Notes: a model not told the origin generated them from the letters alone. Shown: positions 41,011-50,502, counted from the stretch's first letter. The stretch is 64,000 nucleotides of DNA from Anaerobaca sp035448545 (GCA_035448545.1 DAOTJE010000014.1:1-64000), one strand, 5' to 3'. Numbers and translations are program-made.

Positions 41011-42990
41011 ATGGACAATCACGGCGTTCTATCTATCGACTTCGGGACCACGAACTCTTACTATTGCAAGTGTCCGGCCGATCAGATTGCGCCGGTCGGC
41101 GTGGATTTCGGCACCGGGCGGGACGGCCTGCCCACCGCCATCCTCTATCGTGGCGATCGCGAACCCCTCGTCGGGGAGGCGGCGCTGCATGAGTTCGGAG
41201 AGGCCTCGGCGCAGGAGCGCAGGCAGTACCGCCTGTGCACGCAGTTCAAACCGGATATCGCCCGGAGCGCCGAGGCGGCCGACACGGCGGCCGATTTCCT
41301 GCGCACTGTGATCGCGCAGGCCCGGCGCCAGCACATCGCCCTGGACCCGGCCCACCAGCACGTGATCTTCGGGATGCCCAGCGAGTCCCAGGGCGATTTC
41401 CGCACGGCACTGACCGAGGTTGCCCGGAAGGCCGGCTACGGCCAGGTCCGTCTGCTTGATGAACCGAAAGGGGCGCTGCTCTACCACCTCTGGCGCAAGG
41501 ATTTCTCGCCCGCAGAGGCGCAGAGGGGGATCCTCGTCGTCGATTTCGGCGGCGGCACCTGTGATTTCGCGTTCCTGCAGAGTCTGCGCGTCACCTGCTC
41601 CTGGGGCGACATGGAGCTGGGCGGACGCCTGTTCGACGATCTGTTCTTCCAGTGGTTCTGCGAGCAGAATCCCGGCGTCCTGGAGGAACTTCAGGAGACG
41701 GGCGACGCCTACTACGTTCATTCGTATCTGTGTCGCGAGGTCAAAGAATTCTTCTCGCTGACGATGGCGCGGGATCGCTCCGAGACCGTCAACAAGTCCG
41801 TCGGTCGCTACGGCAGTCTGCGTGGCATGGACTGGCCGGCCTTCATGGAACGGGCGAGCCATTACGTGCCGAGCTCGACCTTGGTGAATCATCTCCAGGG
41901 CATGGGCGTGCGCTGCCGGAACGTGACGCAGCGCGACGATCCCATTGATCTGGTCGGATGGTTCCGGCGGTCTCTCGTCCAGGGGCTTTCCGATGAGGCG
42001 GTTCGAAGTGGGGACATCAGCCTGGTGGTCCTGGCCGGCGGCAGCAGCCAGTGGCCTTTCGTCGCCGATGTTGTCACAGAGACACTGAGTGTCGATCCGT
42101 CCCGCCTGCTGCGAAGCGACCGGCCTTACGCCGTCATCGCGCAGGGGCTGGCGATCCTGCCGGCCTTACAGAAACAGTTTGAGCGGACGCGCGAGACGTT
42201 GCGGGCGGATCTTCCGCAGTTTTGCCGCAACCGCGTCCGTCCCCTCGTGGAGCGTGTCACCGGCATGTACGTCTCCGACGTCGCCACCGATGTGACCTCG
42301 GAGGTGTTCGACAAGTCGATTCGGCCCGTGCTGGAGGATTTTCGGGACCGCGGGGGTTCGGTGAGCGTTCTTCGCGAAACGATTTCGGCCAATGTCAAAG
42401 CGGACGAAGACCGGCTGAAGGAGATCATCGAAGAGCGGATGCGGACGTTGAGCCTGGGTCTGCCCGGACAGCTCAATGAGCTGCTGGCCGACTGGTTTGG
42501 CTCGTATGGCCTGAGCGTGGGCGACAAGCCGGTTGGGGACGGCCGTACCGTGTCGGTCCAGCGCGCCGTGATCGGACCGGAGGCGCCCGACCTTTACGGC
42601 GGGATCATGGAGACCGTCGGCTGGTTCGTGGTGGGGCTGGCGACCAGCATCGGCGCAATGATTTGCGGCGGGGCAGGCACGGCTCTTGTGACGACGGGGC
42701 CGGTCGGACTGCTGGCCGGAGCGTTGCTCAGCGCCGTCGCCGCGTTCCTGGCGGTTCGATATGGAAAGACCAAGGCCCGGGAACTGGCCGACAACTGGAA
42801 CGCCCCGGCGTGGGTCGTCAGGACCGTCATGACATCGTCCCGAATCGCTCGGGCCCGGCAGAAGTTCAAGTCGCGGCTTGAAGAGACGCTCCGTCGCGAG
42901 ACCGGCGGCCTCCAGGACCAGATGGAGACGCGGATTCGCGAAATTACCGCCGCCCAGATCGAAGGCCTCTCCGAGATCACCCAGCTGTAA
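41011..42990 (+). CDS. Hsp70-like ATPase with C-terminal membrane hairpin
   Basis: 659 aa. The actin/Hsp70 nucleotide-binding fold is complete: phosphate-1 SIDFGTTNSYY (8-18), phosphate-2 ILVVDFGGGTCDFAFL and the adenosine motif VVLAGGSSQWPFV. Instead of the canonical beta-sandwich substrate-binding domain, a helical region follows the nucleotide-binding domain (RDRGGSVSVLRETISANVKA). Then come two long hydrophobic segments at about 527-587 (WFVVGLATSIGAMICGGAG, GPVGLLAGALLSAVAAFLAV) and a charged coiled-coil tail. The protein is therefore an Hsp70-family ATPase tethered to or inserted in the membrane. It is coupled to the preceding membrane protein gene. It is not DnaK: length is similar but the C-terminal half is unrelated and no dnaJ or grpE is adjacent. 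Confidence 0.83.
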   Translation: MDNHGVLSIDFGTTNSYYCKCPADQIAPVGVDFGTGRDGLPTAILYRGDREPLVGEAALHEFGEASAQERRQYRLCTQFKPDIARSAEAADTAADFLRTVIAQARRQHIALDPAHQHVIFGMPSESQGDFRTALTEVARKAGYGQVRLLDEPKGALLYHLWRKDFSPAEAQRGILVVDFGGGTCDFAFLQSLRVTCSWGDMELGGRLFDDLFFQWFCEQNPGVLEELQETGDAYYVHSYLCREVKEFFSLTMARDRSETVNKSVGRYGSLRGMDWPAFMERASHYVPSSTLVNHLQGMGVRCRNVTQRDDPIDLVGWFRRSLVQGLSDEAVRSGDISLVVLAGGSSQWPFVADVVTETLSVDPSRLLRSDRPYAVIAQGLAILPALQKQFERTRETLRADLPQFCRNRVRPLVERVTGMYVSDVATDVTSEVFDKSIRPVLEDFRDRGGSVSVLRETISANVKADEDRLKEIIEERMRTLSLGLPGQLNELLADWFGSYGLSVGDKPVGDGRTVSVQRAVIGPEAPDLYGGIMETVGWFVVGLATSIGAMICGGAGTALVTTGPVGLLAGALLSAVAAFLAVRYGKTKARELADNWNAPAWVVRTVMTSSRIARARQKFKSRLEETLRRETGGLQDQMETRIREITAAQIEGLSEITQL

Positions 42991-43047
42991 GCCTGCCCGC
43001 TGGACGACCGTATCGATTGGAGGCTCGCCAATACCACGAACTATCCC

Positions 43048-43071
43048 CAATCCCGATGGGCATCGGGATTG
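43048..43071. repeat. Perfect palindromic repeat (REP-like)
   Basis: CAATCCCGATG / CATCGGGATTG, 11-bp arms around GG, in the 184-bp gap between the Hsp70-like gene and pyrC. Its TCCCGAT..ATCGGGA core matches the inner palindrome at 2081-2098. It could also act as an mRNA 3'-end hairpin for the upstream gene. Confidence 0.55.
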
Positions 43072-43174
43072 AGGTCGCCACACATGGCAGAAACCTCTTT
43101 TCTTCTCCCGACGTTTCGGTTATCACTACCAGTGCTGGCACGGATGCAAAGAGCCGGTAAGGTGCAGGTGTGCT

Positions 43175-44464
43175 ATGGTTGACCATGTGCTGATCAAGAA
43201 CGGGCGGGTGATCGACCCGGCCAACAATCTCGACGAGGTCTGCGACGTACTTATCCTCGACGGCAAGATCGCGGAGATCGGCCGTTTCAACGGTGCCGTC
43301 GCCAAGTCGGTCGAGCGGGTGATCGACGCGACAGGTAAGCTCGTCACTCCCGGCCTGATCGACATCCACGTGCATTTTCGCGAGCCGGGCGACGAGGAAG
43401 AGGAAACCATCGCCAGCGGTTCGGCGGCGGCGGTCGCCGCCGGTTTCACGTCGGTTGTCTGCATGCCCAACACCAACCCCACCATCGAGAACGAGACCGA
43501 CATCGAATACATCCATCGCAAAGGACGCCAGGCGCGGAAGACCCACGTCTATGCCATGGGCGCGATCACCAAGAAGCGCGAGGGCATCGAGCTGGCAGAG
43601 ATGGGGATGATGGCCGAGGCGGGCGCCAGGGGTTTTACCGACGACGGTCGCGGCGTGCAGGACGTCTCTGTCATGCTCCGCGCCCTCAAGTATGCCAAGA
43701 TGTTCGATCGCGTGGTGGCCCAGCACTGCCAGGACGACCGCATCGTCGGGCAGGGCGTCATGAACGCGGGGTACTACTCGACGATCCTGGGGTTGCCCGG
43801 GATGGATGCGCTGGCCGAAGAGAGCATGCTCTGGCGTGACATTCAACTGATTCGCAAGACGGGTGTCCGCTACCACGCGCAGCACATCTCCACCGCCGGC
43901 TCGGTGGAACTGATCCGCCAGGCGAAGAAGGATTCGCTGCCGGTGACGTGCGAGGTGACGCCGCACCACCTGCTGCTGACCGAGGAGATGTGCGCCGAGT
44001 ACGACACGAACTATAAGGTCAATCCGCCTTTACGAAGCAAGAAGGACGTCGATGCGCTCAAAGGGGCGATTGCCGACGGTCTGGTCGACGCGCTGGCGAC
44101 GGACCACGCGCCACACCTGCAAAGCGAGAAGGAACTGGAGTTCCTGGCGGCGCCGTTCGGGATCGCCAGCCTCGAGTGTGCGTTGGGGTTGTACGTCAAA
44201 GCGCTGATCGAGCCGAAGATTCTCGACTGGCCCGGCCTGATCCGGATGATGACCGTGAATCCCGCCCGAATCATCGGGATCGACAAGGGCACGTTGGGCC
44301 GGGGCCGCCAGGGTGATGTGACGATCATTGACCCCGACGCCGAGTGGGTGGTGGACGTCAACAAGTTCGTCTCCAAGAGCCGCAACTGCCCCTATCACGG
44401 CTGGAAGCTCAGAGGCAAGGTCCAGAAGACTCTCGTCGGAGGCGAGCTCCGCTTCGAAGCATAG
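43175..44464 (+). CDS. pyrC: Dihydroorotase
   Basis: Cyclises carbamoyl-aspartate to dihydroorotate, the step after PyrB. It is an amidohydrolase TIM barrel of the 'multifunctional complex' type: metal ligands in DIHVHFREPGDEEEE, then TSVVCMPNTNPTIEN, the His ligand in YHAQHISTAGSVEL, CEVTPHHLLLTEE, and the catalytic Asp in ATDHAPH. The C-terminus returns to the small beta-sandwich (GRQGDVTIIDPDAEWVV), and SRNCPYHGWKLRGKV is typical. 429 aa is the usual length. It lies apart from pyrR-pyrB on the opposite strand. A weak GGTGCAGGTG precedes the ATG. Confidence 0.96.
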   Translation: MVDHVLIKNGRVIDPANNLDEVCDVLILDGKIAEIGRFNGAVAKSVERVIDATGKLVTPGLIDIHVHFREPGDEEEETIASGSAAAVAAGFTSVVCMPNTNPTIENETDIEYIHRKGRQARKTHVYAMGAITKKREGIELAEMGMMAEAGARGFTDDGRGVQDVSVMLRALKYAKMFDRVVAQHCQDDRIVGQGVMNAGYYSTILGLPGMDALAEESMLWRDIQLIRKTGVRYHAQHISTAGSVELIRQAKKDSLPVTCEVTPHHLLLTEEMCAEYDTNYKVNPPLRSKKDVDALKGAIADGLVDALATDHAPHLQSEKELEFLAAPFGIASLECALGLYVKALIEPKILDWPGLIRMMTVNPARIIGIDKGTLGRGRQGDVTIIDPDAEWVVDVNKFVSKSRNCPYHGWKLRGKVQKTLVGGELRFEA

Positions 44465-44522
44465 ACAGCCTCGCGCCGGACCCGGGCACCGCATCGTGTT
44501 CTGCTTCGGCATGGAAGGTGAG

Positions 44523-45002
44523 ATGGTTATCATTGACGGAACGAATCTGTTGTGGGCGATTCAGGAGGCTCGCGACAAGTCCGACGTGGCGGATGAGATT
44601 CAACTGTGCCGGACGTTGGAGCGATACTTCGCGCTGACGGGCGAGGAGGGGGAGGTGGTTTTCGACGGGGCCGGGCCGCCCGACAAGAGCGAGTTCGGCG
44701 TCGTCGGCCGGCTGGGGGTGGTGTTCTCCGGATTCCACAGCGATGCCGACACAGTGATCGAAGAGAAGGTTGCCGCCAGCACCGCGCCGCGCCGGTTGAC
44801 GGTGGTAAGCAGCGACCGGCGGTTGCGTCAGGCCGTGGCCGCCAGGAAGGCCGCCACGATCAAGTCGGATCAGTTCTGGAGTCAGGTGCTCGGTGAGCTG
44901 CGCCGCGGCCGGTGCACCACGAAGGAACCGGAAGAGAAGGCGGACGGTCTGACCGAAGGCGAAACCGAACAGTGGCTCGACCTGTTTGGGCTCGATGACT
45001 GA
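44523..45002 (+). CDS. NYN-domain (YacP-like) ribonuclease
   Basis: 159 aa PIN-like fold. Acidic residues expected at the metal site are present: MVIIDGTNLLWAI at the N-terminus, VVFDGAGPPD, SDADTVIEEKV and VVSSDRRLRQAV. Bacterial YacP/Rae1-type NYN proteins act as endoribonucleases on mRNA or rRNA. The start at 44523 is chosen because the domain begins directly there and GGAAGGTGAG lies just upstream; an ATG 12 nt earlier (44511) is the alternative. It follows pyrC by about 58 nt on the same strand and may be co-transcribed. The acidic C-terminal tail (GETEQWLDLFGLDD) looks like a peptide tail of unknown use. Confidence 0.85.
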   Translation: MVIIDGTNLLWAIQEARDKSDVADEIQLCRTLERYFALTGEEGEVVFDGAGPPDKSEFGVVGRLGVVFSGFHSDADTVIEEKVAASTAPRRLTVVSSDRRLRQAVAARKAATIKSDQFWSQVLGELRRGRCTTKEPEEKADGLTEGETEQWLDLFGLDD

Positions 45003-45714
45003 GCCCTTCGGCTGGAGGCGGGGCAGCTGCGGGGCCGGAGATTGCTTCCGCGATGATTCGGGCTTCACCGCTCGCATCGCTCTGGGCGGTCGATATCCCG
45101 CAAATGGCGGGCTGTCGTTCATCCTCTTGCCGCGATGGTCTGTAGTCCCTGCCCGCTCACACAGGAAAGTCGAAGCGCGGCGATGAAGCGCGGCGCGGCG
45201 GCTGGTGCATTGTCCTTTGCTGTCGGGCCTGCGACGTTCTTCGTTCCGCGGTCGGGTGGATTCGACGTTGGGCACTACTTTTTTTCAGGATGGGCCCGGG
45301 GCACAGCTTGCCACGGTGGGCTTCGTGCTGATCTGGTTGTCCTTCTGCGGACTCCTGACGGTGGGTCGTTTCGGCCGGTTTGCGGCTGCAGAGCTTCTGG
45401 AGCCGCAACGTTACTGCCGTCTACTTCGTCCAATGGACCTTGTTCCGCTGGGCCGTTCCATTTCTCGGCTGCACACGGGAGGTTACGCAGGCTCGCGCGA
45501 AGTGCCACCAGTCGGGAAATTTTGTTGCCCGACGGGACAAAAACCTGTATAAACAACTGCCTTTGGCATGCCCCGGGCCGCAACAGGAGGAGAGGGGCCC
45601 CCGTTTGGCGGGTCCGCCTCCAGCGGGCGAGCGGGGCAGCACTCAAAGGCCACCTTCGCGAGGGGGTTTTTGAGCAGAGTTGTATCGTTCATCCTTACCG
45701 AGAATGGAGAAGTT
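45003..45714. other. Long gene-free region and leader before pyruvate:ferredoxin oxidoreductase
   Basis: About 710 bp without a supported gene. Open frames exist in all three plus frames and on the minus strand, but none has a family motif or a good ribosome site; the largest would begin at 45205 or 45135 and encode random-looking Arg/Gly/Ser-rich sequence. A promoter is visible at 45525-45553. The 160-nt leader after it is GC-rich with several possible hairpins, and includes a CCTTCGCGAGG stem followed by GGGTTTTT at about 45651-45670. Confidence 0.5.
45525..45553 (+). promoter_or_regulatory. Promoter for pyruvate:ferredoxin oxidoreductase
   Basis: TTGCCC (45525-45530), a 17-nt spacer and TATAAA (45548-45553), about 160 nt before the start codon. 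Confidence 0.5.
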
Positions 45715-48700
45715 ATGAAGCGCAGAATGGTCACGATTGACGGAAACACCGCTGCCGCACACGTCGCCCACGCGACGAATGAAGTGATTGCGATCTACCC
45801 GATTACACCGAGTTCGCCGATGGGTGAGATGGCCGACGACAAGACCGCCCGGAACACGCCGAACATCTGGGGCACGGTGCCTTCCGTGACGGAAATGCAG
45901 TCGGAAGGCGGCGCCTCCGGCGCCGTCCACGGCGCGCTGGCCGCCGGGGCCCTGACGACGACCTTCACCGCCTCGCAGGGCCTGCTGCTGATGATTCCGA
46001 ATATGTACAAGATTGCGGGCGAACTGTTGCCGACCGTCTTTCACATTTCCGCTCGCTCGCTGGCTTGCCAGGCGCTGTCCATTTTCGGTGATCACTCCGA
46101 TGTGACCACCTGCCGCGAGACCGGTTTTGCAATGCTGGCCTCGGCCAATGTTCAGGAGGTGATGGATTTCGCGTTGATTGCCCAGCAGGCAACGCTGGCT
46201 TCCCGGGTGCCGTTCCTGCACTTCTTTGATGGGTTCCGGACGAGCCACGAGATTCAGAAGGTCGAAGAGCTGACCTACGACGATATGCGGGCGATGATCG
46301 ACGACGAACTGGTCGCGGCCCACAAGGCGCGCGCCCTGTCGCCCGATCATCCGCTGCTCGGTGGAACGGCACAGAACCCCGACGTCTACTTCCAGGGACG
46401 CGAGACGGTCAACAGGTTCTATCTGGCCACACCGAAGATCGTCCAGGACACAATGGACAAGTTCGCCAAACTCGTCGGACGTTCGTATAAGCTCTTTGAC
46501 TACGTCGGCGCGCCGGATGCTGAGAAGGTGATTATCATCATGGGTAGCGGCGCCGACACCGTCGAAGAAACGGTCGAGTACCTGACCAGCAAGGGCGAGA
46601 AGGTCGGTGTCGTGAAGGTGAGGTTGTATCGGCCTTTCAGCACCAGGCACCTGATGGCGGTCCTGCCCAAGACGGTCAAGAAGATCGCGGTGCTGGACCG
46701 GACGAAGGAGCCGGGCGCGCTGGGTGAGCCGCTCTATCTGGACATCCGCACGGCGATCGGCGAAGCGATGTCGGATGGGCTCGCTCCGTTCGAGAAGTAC
46801 CCGGTGGTGGTGGGGGGCCGCTATGGCCTGGGCTCGAAGGAGTTCACCCCGGCCATGGTCAAGGCGGTTTACGACAACCTGGACGCGGCCAAGCCGAAAC
46901 GCAGTTTCACGGTCGGCATTATCGACGACGTGACCGGCTCCAGTCTGGATGTAGACTATTCGTTTGAAGTCCCCGCCGGCGGTCTCTACGCGGCCATGTT
47001 CTACGGGCTGGGCTCCGACGGGACGGTCGGCGCCAACCACAATTCGATCAAGATCATCGGTGAGAACACCGACAACTACGCTCAGGGCTATTTCGTTTAC
47101 GATTCCAAGAAGGCCGGAGCGGTGACGATCTCGCATCTTCGCTTTGGGAAGAGACGAATTCGCCGGCCGTACCTGATTGCCAAAGCCGATTTTATTGCCT
47201 GCCACAATCCGAGCTTTCTCGAGAAGTACGACATGCTCGCTTCGGCCAAAGACGGTGCGACATTCCTGCTGACCACCAGCTATAAGCCCGATGAGGTCTG
47301 GGACACCCTGCCGAGGGAAATGCAGCAGCAGATGATCGACAAGAAGATGAAGTTCTACGTCATCGATGCGATTTCGCTGGCGGAGGAACTCGGGCTTGGC
47401 GCCCGCATTAACGTGATTATGCAGACGGCCTTCTTCAAGATCAGCAACATCATCCCGCTCGAAGAGGCGACCAAGGCGATCAAGGATGCGATCCGGCACA
47501 GCTACGGCAAGAAGGGCGAGAAGATCGTCCAGATGAACAACGCGGCGGTGGACCAGGCGTTGGACCGTGTTTACGAAGTGAAGGTGCCGGGCAAGGTCAC
47601 CAGCACGTGGAGCCGCCCGCCCGTCGTGCCCGCCGACGCCCCCGAGTTTGTCCGAACCGTCACGGCCGAGATCATGGCGATGCGGGGCGACGCGATCCCC
47701 GTCAGCAAGATGCCGGTCGACGGCAAGTATCCCACGGGCACCACGAAGTACGAGAAGCGCAACATTGCGGTCCACATCCCGGTCTGGGAGCCGGAGGTTT
47801 GTCTGCAATGCGGGATGTGCTCGCTGGTTTGTCCCCATGCGGCGATCCGCGTCAAGGCCTACGACGCCAAGTACGCCAACGGCAAAGCGCCGAAGGGATT
47901 CAAGAGCATCGACGCCAAGGGCAAGGAATTCGCGGGCATGAAGTTCACGGTTCAGGTCGCTCCGGAAGACTGTACGGGCTGCGGTGCGTGCGTGCAGACC
48001 TGTCCCGGGCGCGAGCGCGGCCCCGACAAACAACCGACCGGACGCAAGGCGATCAACATGTCGCTTCAGGCGCCGATTCGCGACGCCGAACGCGCCAATT
48101 ACGATTACTTCCTTTCGATCCCGCTGACCGACCGTTCGTTGTTCAAAGACAACACCGTCAAGGGCAGCCAGTTGCTCGAACCGCTGTTCGAGTATTCGGG
48201 CGCCTGCGCCGGCTGTGGTGAGACGCCCTACGTCAAGCTGCTGACCCAACTCTTCGGCGACCGGGTGATGATCGGCAATGCGACCGGGTGCTCGTCCATC
48301 TATGGCGGCAATCTGCCGACGACGCCGTACACCAAGCGCGCCGACGGCCGCGGCCCGGCCTGGAGCAACAGTCTGTTCGAGGACAATGCCGAGTTTGCCA
48401 TGGGCATGCGATTGGCCGTGGACAAATTCCGTCAGTTGGCGCTGGAGCTGCTGGAGACGGTGGCGCAGAAGGGCTGTGTCGATAAGGGTCTGGCGGCGGA
48501 GATTCGTGCGGCAACCCTGGCGGACGATCCGGAGCAGGAGGCGATCGAGAAGCAGCGGGCTCGCGTCGGCCAGCTCAAGAGCCAGGCAGGCAAGAGCAAT
48601 TGCCCCGATTGCAAGCGTCTGATCACCGTGGCCGACTACCTGGTTCGCAAGAGCGTCTGGGCGCTGGGCGGCGACGGCTGGGCCTATGATATCGGCTACG

Positions 48701-49317
48701 GTGGTCTGGACCACGTTCTGGCCAGCGGTGCCAATGTCAACGTGCTGGTGCTCGACACCGAGGTGTACTCGAACACCGGCGGCCAGATGTCCAAGTCGAC
48801 GCCGAGAGCGGCGGTCGCCAAATTTGCGGCAGCCGGCAAGCCCGCCCCGAAGAAGGACATGGGCCTGCTGGCGATGACCTACGGCAACATTTATGTCGCC
48901 AAGGTGGCGCTCGGCGCCAATCCGGCCCAGACGGTCAAGGCCTTCGTCGAGGCCGAGGCCTATCGCGGACCCTCGCTGATCCTGGCCTATGCTCACTGCA
49001 TCGCGCACGGGATCGACATGACGACGGGGATGGAGGAGCAGAAGAAGGCGGTGGCCTGCGGGCACTGGCCGCTGTACCGCTTTGACCCGCGTTTGAAAGA
49101 AGCCGGCAAGAATCCGCTGCAACTCGACTCGAAGGCCCCGACGATGGCCTTCGATGAGTATGCCTATGGTGAGAACCGCTATCGGTCTCTGAAGCAGTCG
49201 AAGCCGGAAGCGGCCGCCGAGTTGATGAAGCTGGCCAATCGTGACGCGGCTGATCGATACACGTTGATGGAGCAACTGGCGAATCTGAAGTGCGGGCAAG
49301 GCGAAAAAGGGGCCTGA
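45715..49317 (+). CDS. nifJ: Pyruvate:ferredoxin (flavodoxin) oxidoreductase
   Basis: Single-chain homodimer-type enzyme (1200 aa) that oxidises pyruvate and CoA to acetyl-CoA and CO2 and reduces ferredoxin in the cytoplasm. Parts in order: the pyrimidine-binding domain I (AIYPITPSSPMGEMADD); domain II; the gamma-like domain III (GLGSDGTVGANHNSIK); a two-cluster ferredoxin domain (CLQCGMCSLVCP, CTGCGACVQTCPG); and the TPP domain (GCSSIYGGNLPTTPY, GDGWAYDIGYGGLDHVLASG, DTEVYSNTGGQMSKSTP). A third [4Fe-4S] cluster is expected from CAGCGE and the later HCIAHGIDM region. The start at 45715 has TGGAGA just upstream; longer frames add only leader sequence. This enzyme argues for an anaerobic, fermentative host. 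Confidence 0.97.
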   Translation: MKRRMVTIDGNTAAAHVAHATNEVIAIYPITPSSPMGEMADDKTARNTPNIWGTVPSVTEMQSEGGASGAVHGALAAGALTTTFTASQGLLLMIPNMYKIAGELLPTVFHISARSLACQALSIFGDHSDVTTCRETGFAMLASANVQEVMDFALIAQQATLASRVPFLHFFDGFRTSHEIQKVEELTYDDMRAMIDDELVAAHKARALSPDHPLLGGTAQNPDVYFQGRETVNRFYLATPKIVQDTMDKFAKLVGRSYKLFDYVGAPDAEKVIIIMGSGADTVEETVEYLTSKGEKVGVVKVRLYRPFSTRHLMAVLPKTVKKIAVLDRTKEPGALGEPLYLDIRTAIGEAMSDGLAPFEKYPVVVGGRYGLGSKEFTPAMVKAVYDNLDAAKPKRSFTVGIIDDVTGSSLDVDYSFEVPAGGLYAAMFYGLGSDGTVGANHNSIKIIGENTDNYAQGYFVYDSKKAGAVTISHLRFGKRRIRRPYLIAKADFIACHNPSFLEKYDMLASAKDGATFLLTTSYKPDEVWDTLPREMQQQMIDKKMKFYVIDAISLAEELGLGARINVIMQTAFFKISNIIPLEEATKAIKDAIRHSYGKKGEKIVQMNNAAVDQALDRVYEVKVPGKVTSTWSRPPVVPADAPEFVRTVTAEIMAMRGDAIPVSKMPVDGKYPTGTTKYEKRNIAVHIPVWEPEVCLQCGMCSLVCPHAAIRVKAYDAKYANGKAPKGFKSIDAKGKEFAGMKFTVQVAPEDCTGCGACVQTCPGRERGPDKQPTGRKAINMSLQAPIRDAERANYDYFLSIPLTDRSLFKDNTVKGSQLLEPLFEYSGACAGCGETPYVKLLTQLFGDRVMIGNATGCSSIYGGNLPTTPYTKRADGRGPAWSNSLFEDNAEFAMGMRLAVDKFRQLALELLETVAQKGCVDKGLAAEIRAATLADDPEQEAIEKQRARVGQLKSQAGKSNCPDCKRLITVADYLVRKSVWALGGDGWAYDIGYGGLDHVLASGANVNVLVLDTEVYSNTGGQMSKSTPRAAVAKFAAAGKPAPKKDMGLLAMTYGNIYVAKVALGANPAQTVKAFVEAEAYRGPSLILAYAHCIAHGIDMTTGMEEQKKAVACGHWPLYRFDPRLKEAGKNPLQLDSKAPTMAFDEYAYGENRYRSLKQSKPEAAAELMKLANRDAADRYTLMEQLANLKCGQGEKGA

Positions 49318-49360
49318 TCGCCTCACGATCAAACGCCGAATCCCACGGTGGGGAAATGGT

Positions 49361-50215
49361 ATGTTCAAGACGGTTCGAACCCATGCGGTGCTGATTGGAT
49401 TGGTGGCATCGATGTTGGCCGGGTGTAGCCGGCCGGTCGCCCGGAGTCCTCAGGCTGACAGTGGCGCTGACTCACTGGCGGTCGGTCCGGATCGGCAAGT
49501 GTTGGCGAAGGTGGTTCCGCCGGACTACGTTGTGTCCATTCTGAATGCTTCCGGCGGAATCTCCTCTTGGGCGGAAAACCGACGGCTTCACGCCGTCGGC
49601 GTGATCAAGCTCTACCGACCCGACAACAGCTTCTACCTGACGGAGCATGACTTCGAGGTCTATCCGTGGTCGAATGCCGTTCGAATCACCGCCAGCGAGC
49701 CGCGCGGCAAGTTCGCCTGGAAGATGGTGGCCGGACGATACGAAATGCTCGAAGGTTCCGCGGCGGCGGATGTCTCGCCGCTGGCTGGACTGTATGCGGC
49801 ATACGCCGATGCCTTCCTGCAAATCGTTACCGCCCCCGTGCGTTTGCTGGATCCGGGCAATCAGCTGCATCATGAGCCCGTCCCGTTCCGGATGAACGGC
49901 CAGTGGTACGAGCGGATCGAGGTCAAGTTCGGTCCGGGAACGGTGGCGGTCGAGAAGGGGGGGCAAACCGATACGCAGACGTTGCAGCCGTACTGGACCG
50001 ACGGCGTTCTGTTCCTGAATCGGGCCAGTTCGCTGATCGACATGGTCTGGCTGAGCAACGTTTCGCGGCAGGAATATGTGACGGTGCGCGGATATGACTA
50101 CTCGGATGTGGAAGCCATCGGCATACGCGTTCCCTCCAAGGTGGAGATTTTCCGGGCCCGGCCGGACAGCACCGTCCAGGATCGTCTGGCGCAGATCGAC
50201 ATCAAGGGAAAATAG
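49361..50215 (+). CDS. Predicted outer-envelope lipoprotein
   Basis: 284 aa with a lipoprotein signal peptide ending in the lipobox LAGC (LIGLVASMLAGC), so it should be lipidated and exported. The mature part has no recognised domain; it looks beta-rich (HDFEVYPWSNAVRITASEP, RMNGQWYERIEVKFGPG), reminiscent of LolA/outer-membrane lipoprotein-sorting folds, though this is only an impression. GGTGGGGAAA precedes the ATG. It follows the oxidoreductase by 43 nt and is closed by a strong hairpin, so it probably ends that transcript. Confidence 0.75.
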   Translation: MFKTVRTHAVLIGLVASMLAGCSRPVARSPQADSGADSLAVGPDRQVLAKVVPPDYVVSILNASGGISSWAENRRLHAVGVIKLYRPDNSFYLTEHDFEVYPWSNAVRITASEPRGKFAWKMVAGRYEMLEGSAAADVSPLAGLYAAYADAFLQIVTAPVRLLDPGNQLHHEPVPFRMNGQWYERIEVKFGPGTVAVEKGGQTDTQTLQPYWTDGVLFLNRASSLIDMVWLSNVSRQEYVTVRGYDYSDVEAIGIRVPSKVEIFRARPDSTVQDRLAQIDIKGK

Positions 50216-50227
50216 ACCGGGCACAGG

Positions 50228-50262
50228 CCGTTGGCCCGCGGATGCTGTCCGCGGGCCAATGG
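50228..50262. terminator. Strong hairpin after the lipoprotein gene
   Basis: TTGGCCCGCGGA / TCCGCGGGCCAA is a perfect 12-bp stem with a 5-nt loop, extendable to 15 bp with one G-T pair. There is no T-run, so it may be a processing/stability hairpin rather than a classic terminator. Confidence 0.5.
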
Positions 50263-50396
50263 TCGCCTGGTGATGGCAGTGGCTTGTGCGGAGGAGGTCG
50301 AGGCCAGATACCACGCGCTCATCTTCGTTCTCGTATCCTTTTCACCTCTCTCTGCTTTGCCCAGTGTCCGCGCGGGTGTCCTCGGGAAAACGCACG

Positions 50397-50425
50397 TTGC
50401 GTCACCTGCCCGTGCGAACTATCAT
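50397..50425 (+). promoter_or_regulatory. Candidate promoter for the propeller/ABC/redox operon
   Basis: TTGCGT (50397-50402), a 17-nt spacer and TATCAT (50420-50425), about 70 nt before the first gene of a run of eleven closely packed genes. No other comparable promoter was noticed in the short gaps that follow. Confidence 0.5.
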
Positions 50426-50502
50426 GAGGCCGAAGCCGTACGCTACAGTGTCTTGCGAAGATCGGTTTTCCTCGCCGGCGTTGCGGCGCGTGAACGGTGC
50501 TC

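Noticed and set aside
41011..42990. Annotating the Hsp70-like gene as dnaK
   Set aside because: The ATPase core matches, but the substrate-binding domain is absent and membrane segments replace it.
45135..45740. Plus-strand open frame of about 200 codons before nifJ
   Set aside because: It overlaps the promoter and ribosome site of nifJ, has no motif and no ribosome site.
45643..49368. Very long open frame (1241 codons) antisense to pyruvate:ferredoxin oxidoreductase
   Set aside because: It mirrors a well-supported gene, encodes His/Arg/Val-rich sequence without motifs, and is explained by high GC at third codon positions.
49361..49400. GGTTCGAACC resembling a tRNA T-loop
   Set aside because: It lies in the start of a lipoprotein gene and no acceptor or anticodon arms can be folded around it.
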